DNA from: an uncultured Muribaculaceae bacterium
GTDB taxonomy: Bacteria; Bacteroidota; Bacteroidia; Bacteroidales; Muribaculaceae
Direction: 5' to 3'
Assembly (NCBI GenBank): GCA_910587075.1
Contig: CAJUKE010000006.1
Location: 25,109-89,108 of the forward strand
Length of the DNA stretch: 64,000 bases
The position numbers were made by a program, and so were the translations under genes. Below the pieces are notes generated by a model. That model saw only the letters and a program-made list of their open reading frames with translations, had not been told where the DNA came from and searched no databases. Below, piece after piece: positions 8,896 to 16,333 of the stretch. Each line of letters starts with the position of its first letter. The first letter of the stretch is position 1.

Positions 8896-8919
8896 CGTTT
8901 CAAACGCAAAGGAAAAGCT

Positions 8920-9627
8920 ATGCATTATGCTATAATCGCCGCGGGCGAGGGATCAAGGCTCGCGCAGGAGGGTGTCGCCCTTCCGAAGCCGCTGGTCCGC
9001 CTCGACGGCAAACCAATGATAAAAAGACTCATCGACCTGATGCTCTCGTGCGATGCCGAAAGTCTGTCGGTAATCGTCAATGAGCAGATGACCGAAGTGC
9101 GGGAGTATCTCGAATCGCTTACGCTTCCCGTGCCGTTTCGGCTCGTTGTAAAGTCGACACCGTCGTCCATGCATTCGTTCTACGAGGTCAGCCGCGAATT
9201 CCCCGCCGGTGGGAAATTCGTGCTCACCACGGTCGACACCATATTCCTTGAGGAGGATTTCCGCAAATATGTCGCCGCGTTCGCCGCCGACACCGAGGCC
9301 GACGGGTATATGGGTGTGACCGACTTTGTCGATGATGAGAAACCGCTGTATGTGGCTACCGACGGGAATCTTCGGATTACGGGATTTCACGACGCCTTCC
9401 AGCCCGGAATCAAGTATATTTCCGGCGGCATCTACGGCCTGACCTCCCCCGCCCTGCGCGTTCTGGAGGAGTGTATGGAGCGCGGAGTGAGCCGTATGCG
9501 CAACTATCAGAGGGCGCTCGTCGACGGGGGCCTCGACCTGCGCGCGTTCCCGTTCAGCAAGATTGTCGACGTCGACCACGCCGCCGACATCGCCACCGCC
9601 GAGGCATTCATCCGCGGAGGCAATTGA
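8920..9627 (+). CDS. Sugar/polyol-phosphate nucleotidyltransferase (NTP_transferase fold)
   Basis: A 235-residue nucleotidyltransferase. The N-terminal IIAAGEGSRL signature and PKPLVRLDGKPMI with its catalytic Lys are typical of enzymes that join a phosphorylated sugar or polyol to CTP or UTP. TTVDTIFLEEDF carries a metal-binding Asp. It is the first gene of a co-directional run that includes an ATP-grasp protein, a CDP-alcohol phosphatidyltransferase and a HAD phosphatase. I therefore infer that it activates an alcohol phosphate as a CDP derivative for a phospholipid headgroup. The actual substrate is not visible. Confidence 0.8.
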   Translation: MHYAIIAAGEGSRLAQEGVALPKPLVRLDGKPMIKRLIDLMLSCDAESLSVIVNEQMTEVREYLESLTLPVPFRLVVKSTPSSMHSFYEVSREFPAGGKFVLTTVDTIFLEEDFRKYVAAFAADTEADGYMGVTDFVDDEKPLYVATDGNLRITGFHDAFQPGIKYISGGIYGLTSPALRVLEECMERGVSRMRNYQRALVDGGLDLRAFPFSKIVDVDHAADIATAEAFIRGGN

Positions 9628-9666
9628 ACAAGCTCTTAACCAAATTTGACTAACAACAAGAATACT

Positions 9667-10530
9667 ATGGCTGAAATCAAAATAGCCGGCATCATGAGAG
9701 CCGGCGCGTATTCACCCAACCATATCGGCAACGACTCGGCCATCTTCAACGCGACCGCCGACGAGCTGCGCAAGCGCGGTTGCCTCGTCAACGTATACTC
9801 GGAAGAGAAATTCCTCGCCGAAGGCGTAAAGGAGGATGTGATCGTGAATATGTGCCGCGAAATGAAGTCGATTCATAAGCTTCAGGAACTGGAGGACGCT
9901 GGCGCGCTGGTGATAAACTCGGGATACGGCATTGAGAACTGCACCCGCGAGCGCATGACCCGTATCCTCCTCGGGAGCGGAATCCCCTACCCCAAAAGCC
10001 TCATTGTCGGTACTGACGAGAATATCCTAAAGCAGCTTGTCGATGGCGGATTCGAGCGCTGCTGGATCAAGCGCGGCGACTTCCACGCCATGCACAAGGA
10101 GGATGTGAGCTATGTGCGCCACCCCGAGGAAGCGCAGGAAGTGCTCCAGGAATACTTCCTACGCGGCATCAAGCGGGCCGTAATAAATCTGCATCTCGAA
10201 GGTGACCTCGTGAAGTTCTATGGCGTGCACGGCACGGATTTCTTCTTCTGGTTCTATCCTTACGACGCCGGCCATTCGAAGTACGGACTCGAAGCGATCA
10301 ACGGCAAGTCGCGCGGCATCAAGTTCGACGAGGCCGAACTGCGCCGTATCTGCGACGAGGCCTCCGAGGCGCTCGACGTGAAAATCTACGGCGGCGACTG
10401 CATCATAGATCCCGACGGGTCGATGCGCATTATAGATTTCAACGACTGGCCCAGTTTCGCCCCCTGCCGCAAGGAAGCCGCCCCGCACATTGCGAAATGT
10501 ATCTTTAACGCTATTAAAAGTAGAAAATAA
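9667..10530 (+). CDS. ATP-grasp-like protein of the lipid-headgroup cluster
   Basis: A 287-residue protein with ATP-grasp character. A putative Lys-bearing nucleotide strand (RCWIKRGDFHAM) and a C-terminal metal site, GGDCIIDPDG then RIIDFNDWPSFAP around 256-265, match the E/D-x-N pattern of the superfamily. ATP-grasp enzymes are ligases or kinases, and this one could couple an amino acid to, or phosphorylate, a headgroup. I start at the ATG at 9667; an in-frame TTG lies at 9646. It sits 8 bp before the phosphatidyltransferase. I do not recognise a named family. Confidence 0.7.
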   Translation: MAEIKIAGIMRAGAYSPNHIGNDSAIFNATADELRKRGCLVNVYSEEKFLAEGVKEDVIVNMCREMKSIHKLQELEDAGALVINSGYGIENCTRERMTRILLGSGIPYPKSLIVGTDENILKQLVDGGFERCWIKRGDFHAMHKEDVSYVRHPEEAQEVLQEYFLRGIKRAVINLHLEGDLVKFYGVHGTDFFFWFYPYDAGHSKYGLEAINGKSRGIKFDEAELRRICDEASEALDVKIYGGDCIIDPDGSMRIIDFNDWPSFAPCRKEAAPHIAKCIFNAIKSRK

Positions 10531-10538
10531 AGTTCTTT

Positions 10539-11489
10539 ATGGAACAAACTGTCTCGCAGAACGCGAAGAAAGGGTATCGTGAGAGCCTGAAATCCATGGA
10601 TACCGAGGAACATATCGACCTCGCTTTTTATCGCCCTATAGGGTATATGTGGGCCTGCCTGGCGAAAAAGCTCGGTATCACACCCAACGCAATCACCATA
10701 GCGTCGATTTTTATAGGTATTGCCGCTGGTGTACTGTTCTATTATAACGACCTGTGGCTCAACATATGCGGTATGCTGCTCCTGATCTGGGCCAACTCTT
10801 TTGACTCGGCCGACGGCCAACTCGCCCGAATGACCGGGCAATATTCGCGCATAGGGCGCATACTCGACGGCCTGTCGGGCGACTTCTGGTTCGCCACAAT
10901 CTATGTGGCTATCTGCCTGAGGGAAAACGTCACTTCGGAGTTTTTCTCCGCCCATCCCTGGCTTATATGGGTAATCGCCGTTGTAACCGGCATATGCCAC
11001 GCCAAGCAGGCTGCCGCCGCTGACTATTACCGCCAGTTCCACCTCTACTTCCTCAAAGGTGAGGAGGGGAGCGAGCTCGACACCGCGAGCGACCTCCGTA
11101 AGAAGCTCGCCGAGCTGAGCTGGAGCCGCGATTTCTGGAAGAAACTGACTCGGACGTTCTATACCAACTATACTGTGAACCAGGAGTCGAACACCCGGTC
11201 GATGCAGGCGCTCCGCCGCGAGCTGGCCAAGCGTTTCCCCGACGGCCGCATCCCGCAGTCGTTCCGCGACGCTTTCCGCCGCGCGAGTCTGCCGTTGATG
11301 AAGTTCACCAACATACTTTCGTTCAACTGGCGCACAATCGCGCTCTTCACGTCGCTGTTCCTGATGATGCCCTGGCTCTATTTCGCGTTCGAGCTGGTGG
11401 TGCTGAACTTCCTCATGGTCTATATGATCTGCCGCCACGAACGCATTTGCCGCAAGTTTACCAAAGAACTCGAAGATGGGAAATATTAA
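10539..11489 (+). CDS. CDP-alcohol phosphatidyltransferase family protein
   Basis: A 316-residue integral membrane enzyme of the CDP-AP family, which transfers a phosphoalcohol with loss of CMP or CDP. The motif is seen as FDSADGQLARMTGQYSRIG followed by RILDGLSGD (residues about 88-115). The last two aspartates are four residues apart rather than the canonical three. There are hydrophobic helices near 45-85, 120-150 and 265-300. A long charged loop (about 165-250) separates the core from the last helices, making it longer than simple PgsA-type enzymes. Its stop overlaps the next gene by 14 bp, so co-translation is likely. Confidence 0.85.
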   Translation: MEQTVSQNAKKGYRESLKSMDTEEHIDLAFYRPIGYMWACLAKKLGITPNAITIASIFIGIAAGVLFYYNDLWLNICGMLLLIWANSFDSADGQLARMTGQYSRIGRILDGLSGDFWFATIYVAICLRENVTSEFFSAHPWLIWVIAVVTGICHAKQAAAADYYRQFHLYFLKGEEGSELDTASDLRKKLAELSWSRDFWKKLTRTFYTNYTVNQESNTRSMQALRRELAKRFPDGRIPQSFRDAFRRASLPLMKFTNILSFNWRTIALFTSLFLMMPWLYFAFELVVLNFLMVYMICRHERICRKFTKELEDGKY

Positions 11490-12186
11490 AGGATTGATAT
11501 TTGACTACGGCGGCACGATTGACAGCCGCGGCACCCACTGGAGTGAAATTCTGTGGGACGGTTTCCGCTATGCTGGTCTTGACTCCAAGGTGACGAAGGA
11601 GCAGTTCCGCGACGCGTATGTCTACGCCGAGCGCTATCTCGCTACTAACGTCGTAATCCTCCCCGAAGACAATTTTCTGACTCTCTTGCAGAAGAAGGTG
11701 GAAATCGAGACTCGTCACCTCGTTGACGCCGGACTCATATCCGAGGCTGAGGCCGCTGAGAAAACACCTGTAGTGGCTGAATATTGCTATGCACAGGCAA
11801 AGCGGTGCGTCACGGAGGCCGCCGAAGTACTCGAAGTGCTGTCGAAGCGTTACCCGATGGTGTTGGTGAGCAACTTCTACGGCAACATCGAAGCCGTCCT
11901 GTCGGACTTCGGGCTAAAGAAGTATTTCCCGACAATCATAGAGAGCGCCGTGGTAGGTGTGCGCAAGCCCGACCCCGCGATTTTCAAGATGGGGGTCGAC
12001 GCGCTCGGACTCCGGCCCGAGGAGGTGCTCGTTGTTGGCGACTCCTATAAAAAAGACATTCAGCCATCGCTCTCGCTGGGTTGCGAGGTGGCGTGGCTGA
12101 AAGGTAAAGGGTGGACTGCCGACGAGGACGCCGTCACCCACCCTTCGATCATATCTTCGTTAAGGGATCTTCTGGAGAAGTATTGA
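11476..12186 (+). CDS. HAD-superfamily hydrolase of the lipid-headgroup cluster
   Basis: A 236-residue haloacid-dehalogenase phosphatase. Motif I reads IFDYGGTIDS: the nucleophile Asp is present, but the usual second Asp is Gly, as in the YihX-like branch. Motif II is in VLVSNFYG, and motifs III/IV are around GVRKPDPAIF and VVGDSYKKDI. An insert between residues 25 and 100 forms a helical cap. It overlaps the phosphatidyltransferase by 14 bp. A plausible job is dephosphorylating the lipid or headgroup intermediate, which is inference from context. Confidence 0.8.
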   Translation: MGNIKGLIFDYGGTIDSRGTHWSEILWDGFRYAGLDSKVTKEQFRDAYVYAERYLATNVVILPEDNFLTLLQKKVEIETRHLVDAGLISEAEAAEKTPVVAEYCYAQAKRCVTEAAEVLEVLSKRYPMVLVSNFYGNIEAVLSDFGLKKYFPTIIESAVVGVRKPDPAIFKMGVDALGLRPEEVLVVGDSYKKDIQPSLSLGCEVAWLKGKGWTADEDAVTHPSIISSLRDLLEKY

Positions 12187-12225
12187 GGCGGGGTGTTACC
12201 TCGCCCGGTTACTTCTGTAATATCG

Positions 12226-12690
12226 TTATTTTTTGCCGTCGATCAGTTCAAGAATCTGATTGGCGGCATCTTTTGTGTTAACCTTGTTGATGATGTGGGT
12301 AATCACATGGTCGGCATCGGTGATGAAGGTGGTGCGCACGAGACCCATGTATTCCCGTCCGGCCATCTTCTTGAGTTTCCACACTCCGAAAGCCTCGCAA
12401 ACCTCGCCGGTCACATCGGTGAGCAGCGTGAACGGGAGCGAGTATTTCTCAGCGAAGCGTTTATGGCTCGCGGCAGAGTCGCGGCTTATGCCTATAACGG
12501 CATAACCCTTCTCGCGAAGTTCGGCGAACCCGTCGCGGATCGAGCAGGCCTCGGCGGTGCATCCGGGTGTATTGTCCTTCGGGTAAAAATAAACGATCAG
12601 CGGTGTGTGAGCGTAGTCGCCATTGGCGGTCACAAGCCGTCCGTCGGCGTCAATGCCGAGGGTGTCAGGAATAATTTCTCCAATCTGCAT
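12226..12690 (-). CDS. bcp: Thioredoxin-dependent peroxiredoxin, Bcp/PrxQ type
   Basis: A 154-residue atypical 2-Cys peroxiredoxin that reduces H2O2 and organic peroxides. The peroxidatic Cys44 is in FYPKDNTPGCTAEAC and the likely resolving Cys49 follows five residues later, the PrxQ/Bcp spacing. ISRDSAASHKRFAEKY and VRTTFITDAD are also typical. It is convergent with the HAD gene and downstream of a small membrane-protein gene and rlmH on the minus strand. Confidence 0.93.
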   Translation of the reverse strand: MQIGEIIPDTLGIDADGRLVTANGDYAHTPLIVYFYPKDNTPGCTAEACSIRDGFAELREKGYAVIGISRDSAASHKRFAEKYSLPFTLLTDVTGEVCEAFGVWKLKKMAGREYMGLVRTTFITDADHVITHIINKVNTKDAANQILELIDGKK

Positions 12691-12725
12691 ATCAGGTATT
12701 GTTTGTCGCGGGAACCCCGCGTATT

Positions 12726-12947
12726 TTATATTTGATTGCTTGAAAACTCAAAAATCAGAAACAGCACGAGGCTGGCGAAGCAGAGCGACAGCCCGGTGAC
12801 GCGGAGTCCGTCGCAAATCTTGCGACGCTGCGAGCGCAGCCGGTTACGCCGTTGTTTCTTAACAAGGCTTGTATGGAGCTTTATCACGCGGGCCGCGATC
12901 AGGCAGGCCCAGGCGGCAATCATTATTCCAAGTGCAATCCAAATCAT
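12726..12947 (-). CDS. Small two-helix membrane protein, unknown function
   Basis: A 73-residue protein with two hydrophobic segments (about 2-20 and 50-68) flanking a strongly basic loop (KKQRRNRLRSQRRK). Both ends would face the same side, with the basic loop in the cytoplasm. I do not recognise a family. The clean hairpin topology, and its place in a minus-strand run between rlmH and bcp (35 bp before bcp), support a real gene. Confidence 0.6.
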   Translation of the reverse strand: MIWIALGIMIAAWACLIAARVIKLHTSLVKKQRRNRLRSQRRKICDGLRVTGLSLCFASLVLFLIFEFSSNQI

Positions 12948-13080
12948 AAGCTTTCATTCATAATCCTAAATCTGAAAACAAGCTTTGGTGCCGTATGGTT
13001 CGGAATAATGGATAAAAACCGCGCAAATGGCCGGCGAGTGTGCCGTAATAGATGCGACTACCGCGGGGCTATATGCTTTG

Positions 13081-13554
13081 TCAGTCGTGGTGGTAAGGCT
13101 CGCCCCTGGAGATAGTCTGCGCCCTGTAGAGTTGCTCCACAAAAAACAGGCGCACGAGCTCGTGAGGGAATGTCATTTTTGACAATGACAGCTTTTCGTC
13201 GGCTCTCGCGTACACTTCCTCTGAAAACCCATACGGGCCGCCGACGGCGAACACCAGGCGCTTTGCCACGGTCTGCGCCCTTCGCTCTATCATTTCGGAG
13301 AACTGGCGCGAGGTCAGCTCCTGGCCACGCTCGTCAAGAAGCACGAGGCGGTCGCCGGGCTTGAGAGCGCCGAGAATCTGCTTCCCCTCGGCTTCTTTCT
13401 GTTTGGCTTCCGTCATTGACTTTGACGCTCGGGCGTCAGGCAGCGTCTGAATATCGAAAGGTATGTATCTGTTCACCCGTGCGGCATAGTCGTTTATGCC
13501 GCTCGCGATACTCGCCGTAGTGGTCTTGCCTATTACGAGCAGGGTTATTTTCAT
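13081..13554 (-). CDS. rlmH: RlmH, 23S rRNA pseudouridine-1915 N3-methyltransferase
   Basis: A 157-residue SPOUT methyltransferase. Its C-terminal knot is unmistakable: LDERGQELTS, then FAVGGPYGFSEEV for SAM binding, LSLSKMTFPHELVR and the ending EQLYRAQTISRGEPYHHD. It methylates the pseudouridine at position 1915 of helix 69 in 23S rRNA. Length is standard. Its promoter region is shared head-to-head with nadC. Confidence 0.96.
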   Translation of the reverse strand: MKITLLVIGKTTTASIASGINDYAARVNRYIPFDIQTLPDARASKSMTEAKQKEAEGKQILGALKPGDRLVLLDERGQELTSRQFSEMIERRAQTVAKRLVFAVGGPYGFSEEVYARADEKLSLSKMTFPHELVRLFFVEQLYRAQTISRGEPYHHD

Positions 13555-13564
13555 TGGCTTTGGG

Positions 13565-13595
13565 TTGGGATTTCGGCTCGGTTTGCTTATCTTTG
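13565..13595 (+). promoter_or_regulatory. Promoter of nadC
   Basis: TTG at 13565-13567 and TATCTTTG at 13588-13595, spacer 20 bp, match the Bacteroidetes -33/-7 pattern. The predicted start of transcription is about 25 bp before the nadC ATG. Confidence 0.65.
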
Positions 13596-13597
13596 TG

Positions 13598-13605
13598 CAA
13601 AATTA
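13598..13605 (-). promoter_or_regulatory. Likely -7 box of rlmH, divergent from nadC
   Basis: On the minus strand the octamer reads TAATTTTG and ends only 2 bp from the plus-strand -7 box of nadC. No clear minus-strand -33 box is seen. Confidence 0.45.
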
Positions 13606-13626
13606 ATAAAAAATTAGTACACGCAT

Positions 13627-14475
13627 ATGAAGTCACGCGAAGAACTGATTGACGATCTTCTGACTCTCGCTTTCGCCGAAGATGTAGGCGACGGCGACGC
13701 TACCACCCTGTCCACTATCCCCGCCGACGAAATGGGCGCCCAGCGCCTCATTGTCAAGGAGGAGGGCATTCTCGGCGGAGTGGAGATAGCCCGCATGGTG
13801 TTCGAGAAATTCGACCCGTCGTTAAAAATGACCGTAATGATTCCCGACGGGAGCCATGTGAAGCCCGGCGACATAGCTTTCATCGTGGAGGGCCCGGTTC
13901 GCTCGCTGCTTCAGACCGAGCGCGTGATGCTCAACATCATGCAGCGCATGAGCGGCATCGCCACAGTGACCGCCCGCTATCAGGAGCGTCTTGCCGGAAC
14001 CAAGGCCAAGGTGATTGACACCCGCAAGACTACCCCGGGTATGCGCGTCCTTGAGAAGGAAGCTGTTAAAATCGGGGGCGGCGGCAACCACCGTATGGGC
14101 CTCTACGATATGGTGCTTATTAAGGATAACCACGTTGATTTTGCCGGAGGCATCCCCCAGGCCGTAGCCGCGGCGCGAAAGTGGTGCGCTGAGAACGGCA
14201 AAGACCTCAAAATCGAGGTCGAAGTGCGCGACACCGATGAAATCAACCAGGCGCTCGCACAGAATGTTGACCGCATCATGCTCGACAACTTCACTCCGGA
14301 GCGTACCGCCGAAGCGGTGAAGCTTATCAATGGCCGTACCGAAGTAGAATCGTCGGGAGGAATAACCCTCGAAACAATCCGCCCGTACGGCGAGGCCGGA
14401 GTCGATTTTATATCCGTCGGCGCCCTCACCCACTCCGTAAAGGGCCTCGATATGAGCTTCAAGGCCGTAAAATAA
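13627..14475 (+). CDS. nadC: Quinolinate phosphoribosyltransferase NadC
   Basis: A 282-residue enzyme of de novo NAD synthesis that converts quinolinate and PRPP to nicotinate mononucleotide. Typical segments are AFAEDVGDGDATT near the N-terminus, RVMLNIMQRMSGIAT, DTRKTTPGMRVLEKEAVKIGGG with catalytic Arg/Lys, KDNH, and IMLDNFTPE. Length is normal. It is followed by a strong hairpin before the convergent pncC. nadA and nadB are not in the window. Confidence 0.97.
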   Translation: MKSREELIDDLLTLAFAEDVGDGDATTLSTIPADEMGAQRLIVKEEGILGGVEIARMVFEKFDPSLKMTVMIPDGSHVKPGDIAFIVEGPVRSLLQTERVMLNIMQRMSGIATVTARYQERLAGTKAKVIDTRKTTPGMRVLEKEAVKIGGGGNHRMGLYDMVLIKDNHVDFAGGIPQAVAAARKWCAENGKDLKIEVEVRDTDEINQALAQNVDRIMLDNFTPERTAEAVKLINGRTEVESSGGITLETIRPYGEAGVDFISVGALTHSVKGLDMSFKAVK

Positions 14476-14500
14476 CGACCTTACATCAGACTTATACGCC

Positions 14501-14534
14501 AAACGGGCGCGCTGAACAGCCAGCGCGCCCGTTT
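14501..14534. terminator. Bidirectional hairpin between nadC and pncC
   Basis: A perfect 13-bp inverted repeat (14501-14513 and 14522-14534) with an 8-base loop lies between two convergent genes. There is no long T-run on either side, but the A/T ends of the arms allow use in both directions. Confidence 0.7.
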
Positions 14535-14574
14535 GTATAATACTATTTCCGCTTGTGCGGATTCAGACAATCTG

Positions 14575-15033
14575 TTATATAAGCTCGGTCAGGCGGGCAA
14601 TAGCTTTCGCTTTCGCGGCGGCGACGACCTCGGCACGGCTGCCTGGAAAGTGATGCAGCTCGGTGATTACGCCAGTGGGCGTTTTCCAGGCCATCCATAC
14701 GGTGCCTACGGGCTTCTGGGGGGTGCCTCCGCCGGGGCCCGCGATGCCGGAAGTCGCTACGGCGCAATCGGTGTGAAGCGCCCGGCAAGCTCCTTCGACC
14801 ATCTGCCGCACGGTCTGCTGCGATACGGCTCCGTGGATGCGCAATGTCTGGTCGGACACTCCGAGCAGGTTCTCTTTGGCCTCGTTGGAGTATGACACAA
14901 TGCCGCCGAGGAAAACATCGGAAGCCCCCGCCACAGAGGTCACGGTGGCGGCTATGGCGCCCCCGGTGCAACTTTCAGCGGTTGAGAGCGTAAGGCCCTG
15001 GCAGCGCAGTTTGTCAATGAGTTCTTCAATCAT
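14575..15033 (-). CDS. pncC: CinA C-terminal-like nicotinamide-nucleotide amidase (PncC)
   Basis: A 152-residue stand-alone CinA C-terminal domain. The amidase signature is intact: STAESCTGG (catalytic Ser about residue 21), VSYSNEAKENLLGV, HGAVSQQTV, and ATSGIAGPGGGTPQKPVGTVW. The family deamidates NMN to nicotinate mononucleotide in the pyridine nucleotide cycle. nadC, making the same product de novo, lies next to it but convergent. It is 39 bp downstream of tsaD on the same strand, so it is probably transcribed with it. Confidence 0.9.
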   Translation of the reverse strand: MIEELIDKLRCQGLTLSTAESCTGGAIAATVTSVAGASDVFLGGIVSYSNEAKENLLGVSDQTLRIHGAVSQQTVRQMVEGACRALHTDCAVATSGIAGPGGGTPQKPVGTVWMAWKTPTGVITELHHFPGSRAEVVAAAKAKAIARLTELI

Positions 15034-15072
15034 GGCGGATTTTTTGGGAAGTCGCGGTGGAATGTTGGTTAC

Positions 15073-16089
15073 TTACAGGGAAACGCGGGCGTATGGCGCC
15101 TCGGAGTATTGGCAGAACTGCTTGTCGAGATACTTGAAGTAACCCGCGATGGCCACCATGGCGGCGTTGTCGGTTGTGAAAGCCCGCTCGGGGATGAAGG
15201 CTTCGATGCCCCGCGCGGCGCAATAGTCGGCCACGGCCTGACGCACTCCCGAGTTGGCCGAAACACCGCCGCCGATGGCGATAGTGCGCACACCCGTACG
15301 CTTCACGGCCAAATCGAGTTTCTCCATCAGTATATTAATTATGGTGTGTTGGAGCGATGCCGCGAGGTCGGCCTTGTGCTTTTCGACGAAGTCGGGGTCG
15401 GTCCGCAGGTTGTCGCGCAGCGTGTACAGGAACGATGTTTTGAGCCCGCTGAAACTATAGTCGAGCTCCGGGATGCGCGGTTTGGCGAACTTGAACGCCG
15501 CCGGGTCGCCGATTGCGGCAAGGCGGTCGATATGGGGGCCGCCGGGATACGGGAGCCCCATCACTTTGGCGCATTTGTCGAAAGCCTCACCCGCCGCGTC
15601 GTCGATGGTCTGGCCGAGTATTTCCATATCATTGTAGTTCTTGACCAGCACGATCTGCGAGTTACCCCCCGACACGAGTAGGCATATGAAGGGGAACTCG
15701 GGTACGCGGTCATCCTCGGCCCTCCTGACAAAGTGGCTCAGCACATGGCCGTGGAGGTGGTTCACGTCAATTATGGGTACCCGCAGCCCGAGCGAAAGCC
15801 CCTTGGCGAACGAGGTGCCTACCAGAAGGGAGCCGAGCAGCCCCGGTCCGCGGGTAAACGCGATAGCCGAAAGGTCGCCTTTCGAAATGCCGGCGCGGCG
15901 TATGGCGGCGTCGACTACCGGCACGATATTCTGCTGGTGCGCGCGGGAGGCGAGTTCGGGAACCACCCCGCCATATTCCTCATGGACGCTCTGCGAGGCG
16001 ATGACGTTGGACAGGAGTATGCCGTCGCGTATCACGGCGGCCGAGGTATCGTCGCATGACGATTCAATACCTAATATAGTGACGCTCAT
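15073..16089 (-). CDS. tsaD: TsaD, tRNA N6-threonylcarbamoyladenosine synthase subunit
   Basis: The 338-residue Kae1/TsaD ATPase that transfers the threonylcarbamoyl group to A37 of ANN-decoding tRNAs with TsaB and TsaE. The start at 16089 gives MSVTILGIESSCDDTS, the family N-terminus. The metal site is NHLHGH. LVSGGNSQIVLV, PYPGGPHID and IGGGVSANSGVR are all present. An upstream in-frame ATG at 16149 would precede the promoter -33 box, which argues against it. Confidence 0.96.
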   Translation of the reverse strand: MSVTILGIESSCDDTSAAVIRDGILLSNVIASQSVHEEYGGVVPELASRAHQQNIVPVVDAAIRRAGISKGDLSAIAFTRGPGLLGSLLVGTSFAKGLSLGLRVPIIDVNHLHGHVLSHFVRRAEDDRVPEFPFICLLVSGGNSQIVLVKNYNDMEILGQTIDDAAGEAFDKCAKVMGLPYPGGPHIDRLAAIGDPAAFKFAKPRIPELDYSFSGLKTSFLYTLRDNLRTDPDFVEKHKADLAASLQHTIINILMEKLDLAVKRTGVRTIAIGGGVSANSGVRQAVADYCAARGIEAFIPERAFTTDNAAMVAIAGYFKYLDKQFCQYSEAPYARVSL

Positions 16090-16119
16090 AAATCGGGTGC
16101 AATCAATCTTATTGGAGAA

Positions 16120-16149
16120 CAAAGTTAGCAAAATCCCGCGATATGGCAA
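16120..16149 (-). promoter_or_regulatory. Promoter of tsaD (minus strand)
   Basis: Read on the minus strand, TTG (16149-16147), a 19-bp spacer and TAACTTTG (16127-16120) fit the Bacteroidetes consensus exactly. The tsaD ATG is 30 bp downstream. No equally good plus-strand promoter for frc is seen in 16150-16333, though a TTTG lies at 16236-16239. Confidence 0.7.
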
Positions 16150-16333
16150 TCGGCCCCTTTTCGCGATTTTAAGTTTTTTTGGCTCAAAACCCGCGCCCGC
16201 CGCTGATGGAGGCGATAAACATTATTTCGGTTGGCTTTGTTCTAATATCAGCAAATCGAAATAATTAATCCAAAGCCGCCAAGAGCTGCGAATTTTAACA
16301 CGCTCCGCGGCGAATAACTAACAACAATTGACT

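Noticed and set aside
16240..16333. A frc promoter in the divergent gap
   Set aside because: TTTG at 16236 is followed only by a weak TAATTAAT with 22-bp spacing, so the evidence is not enough for a call.
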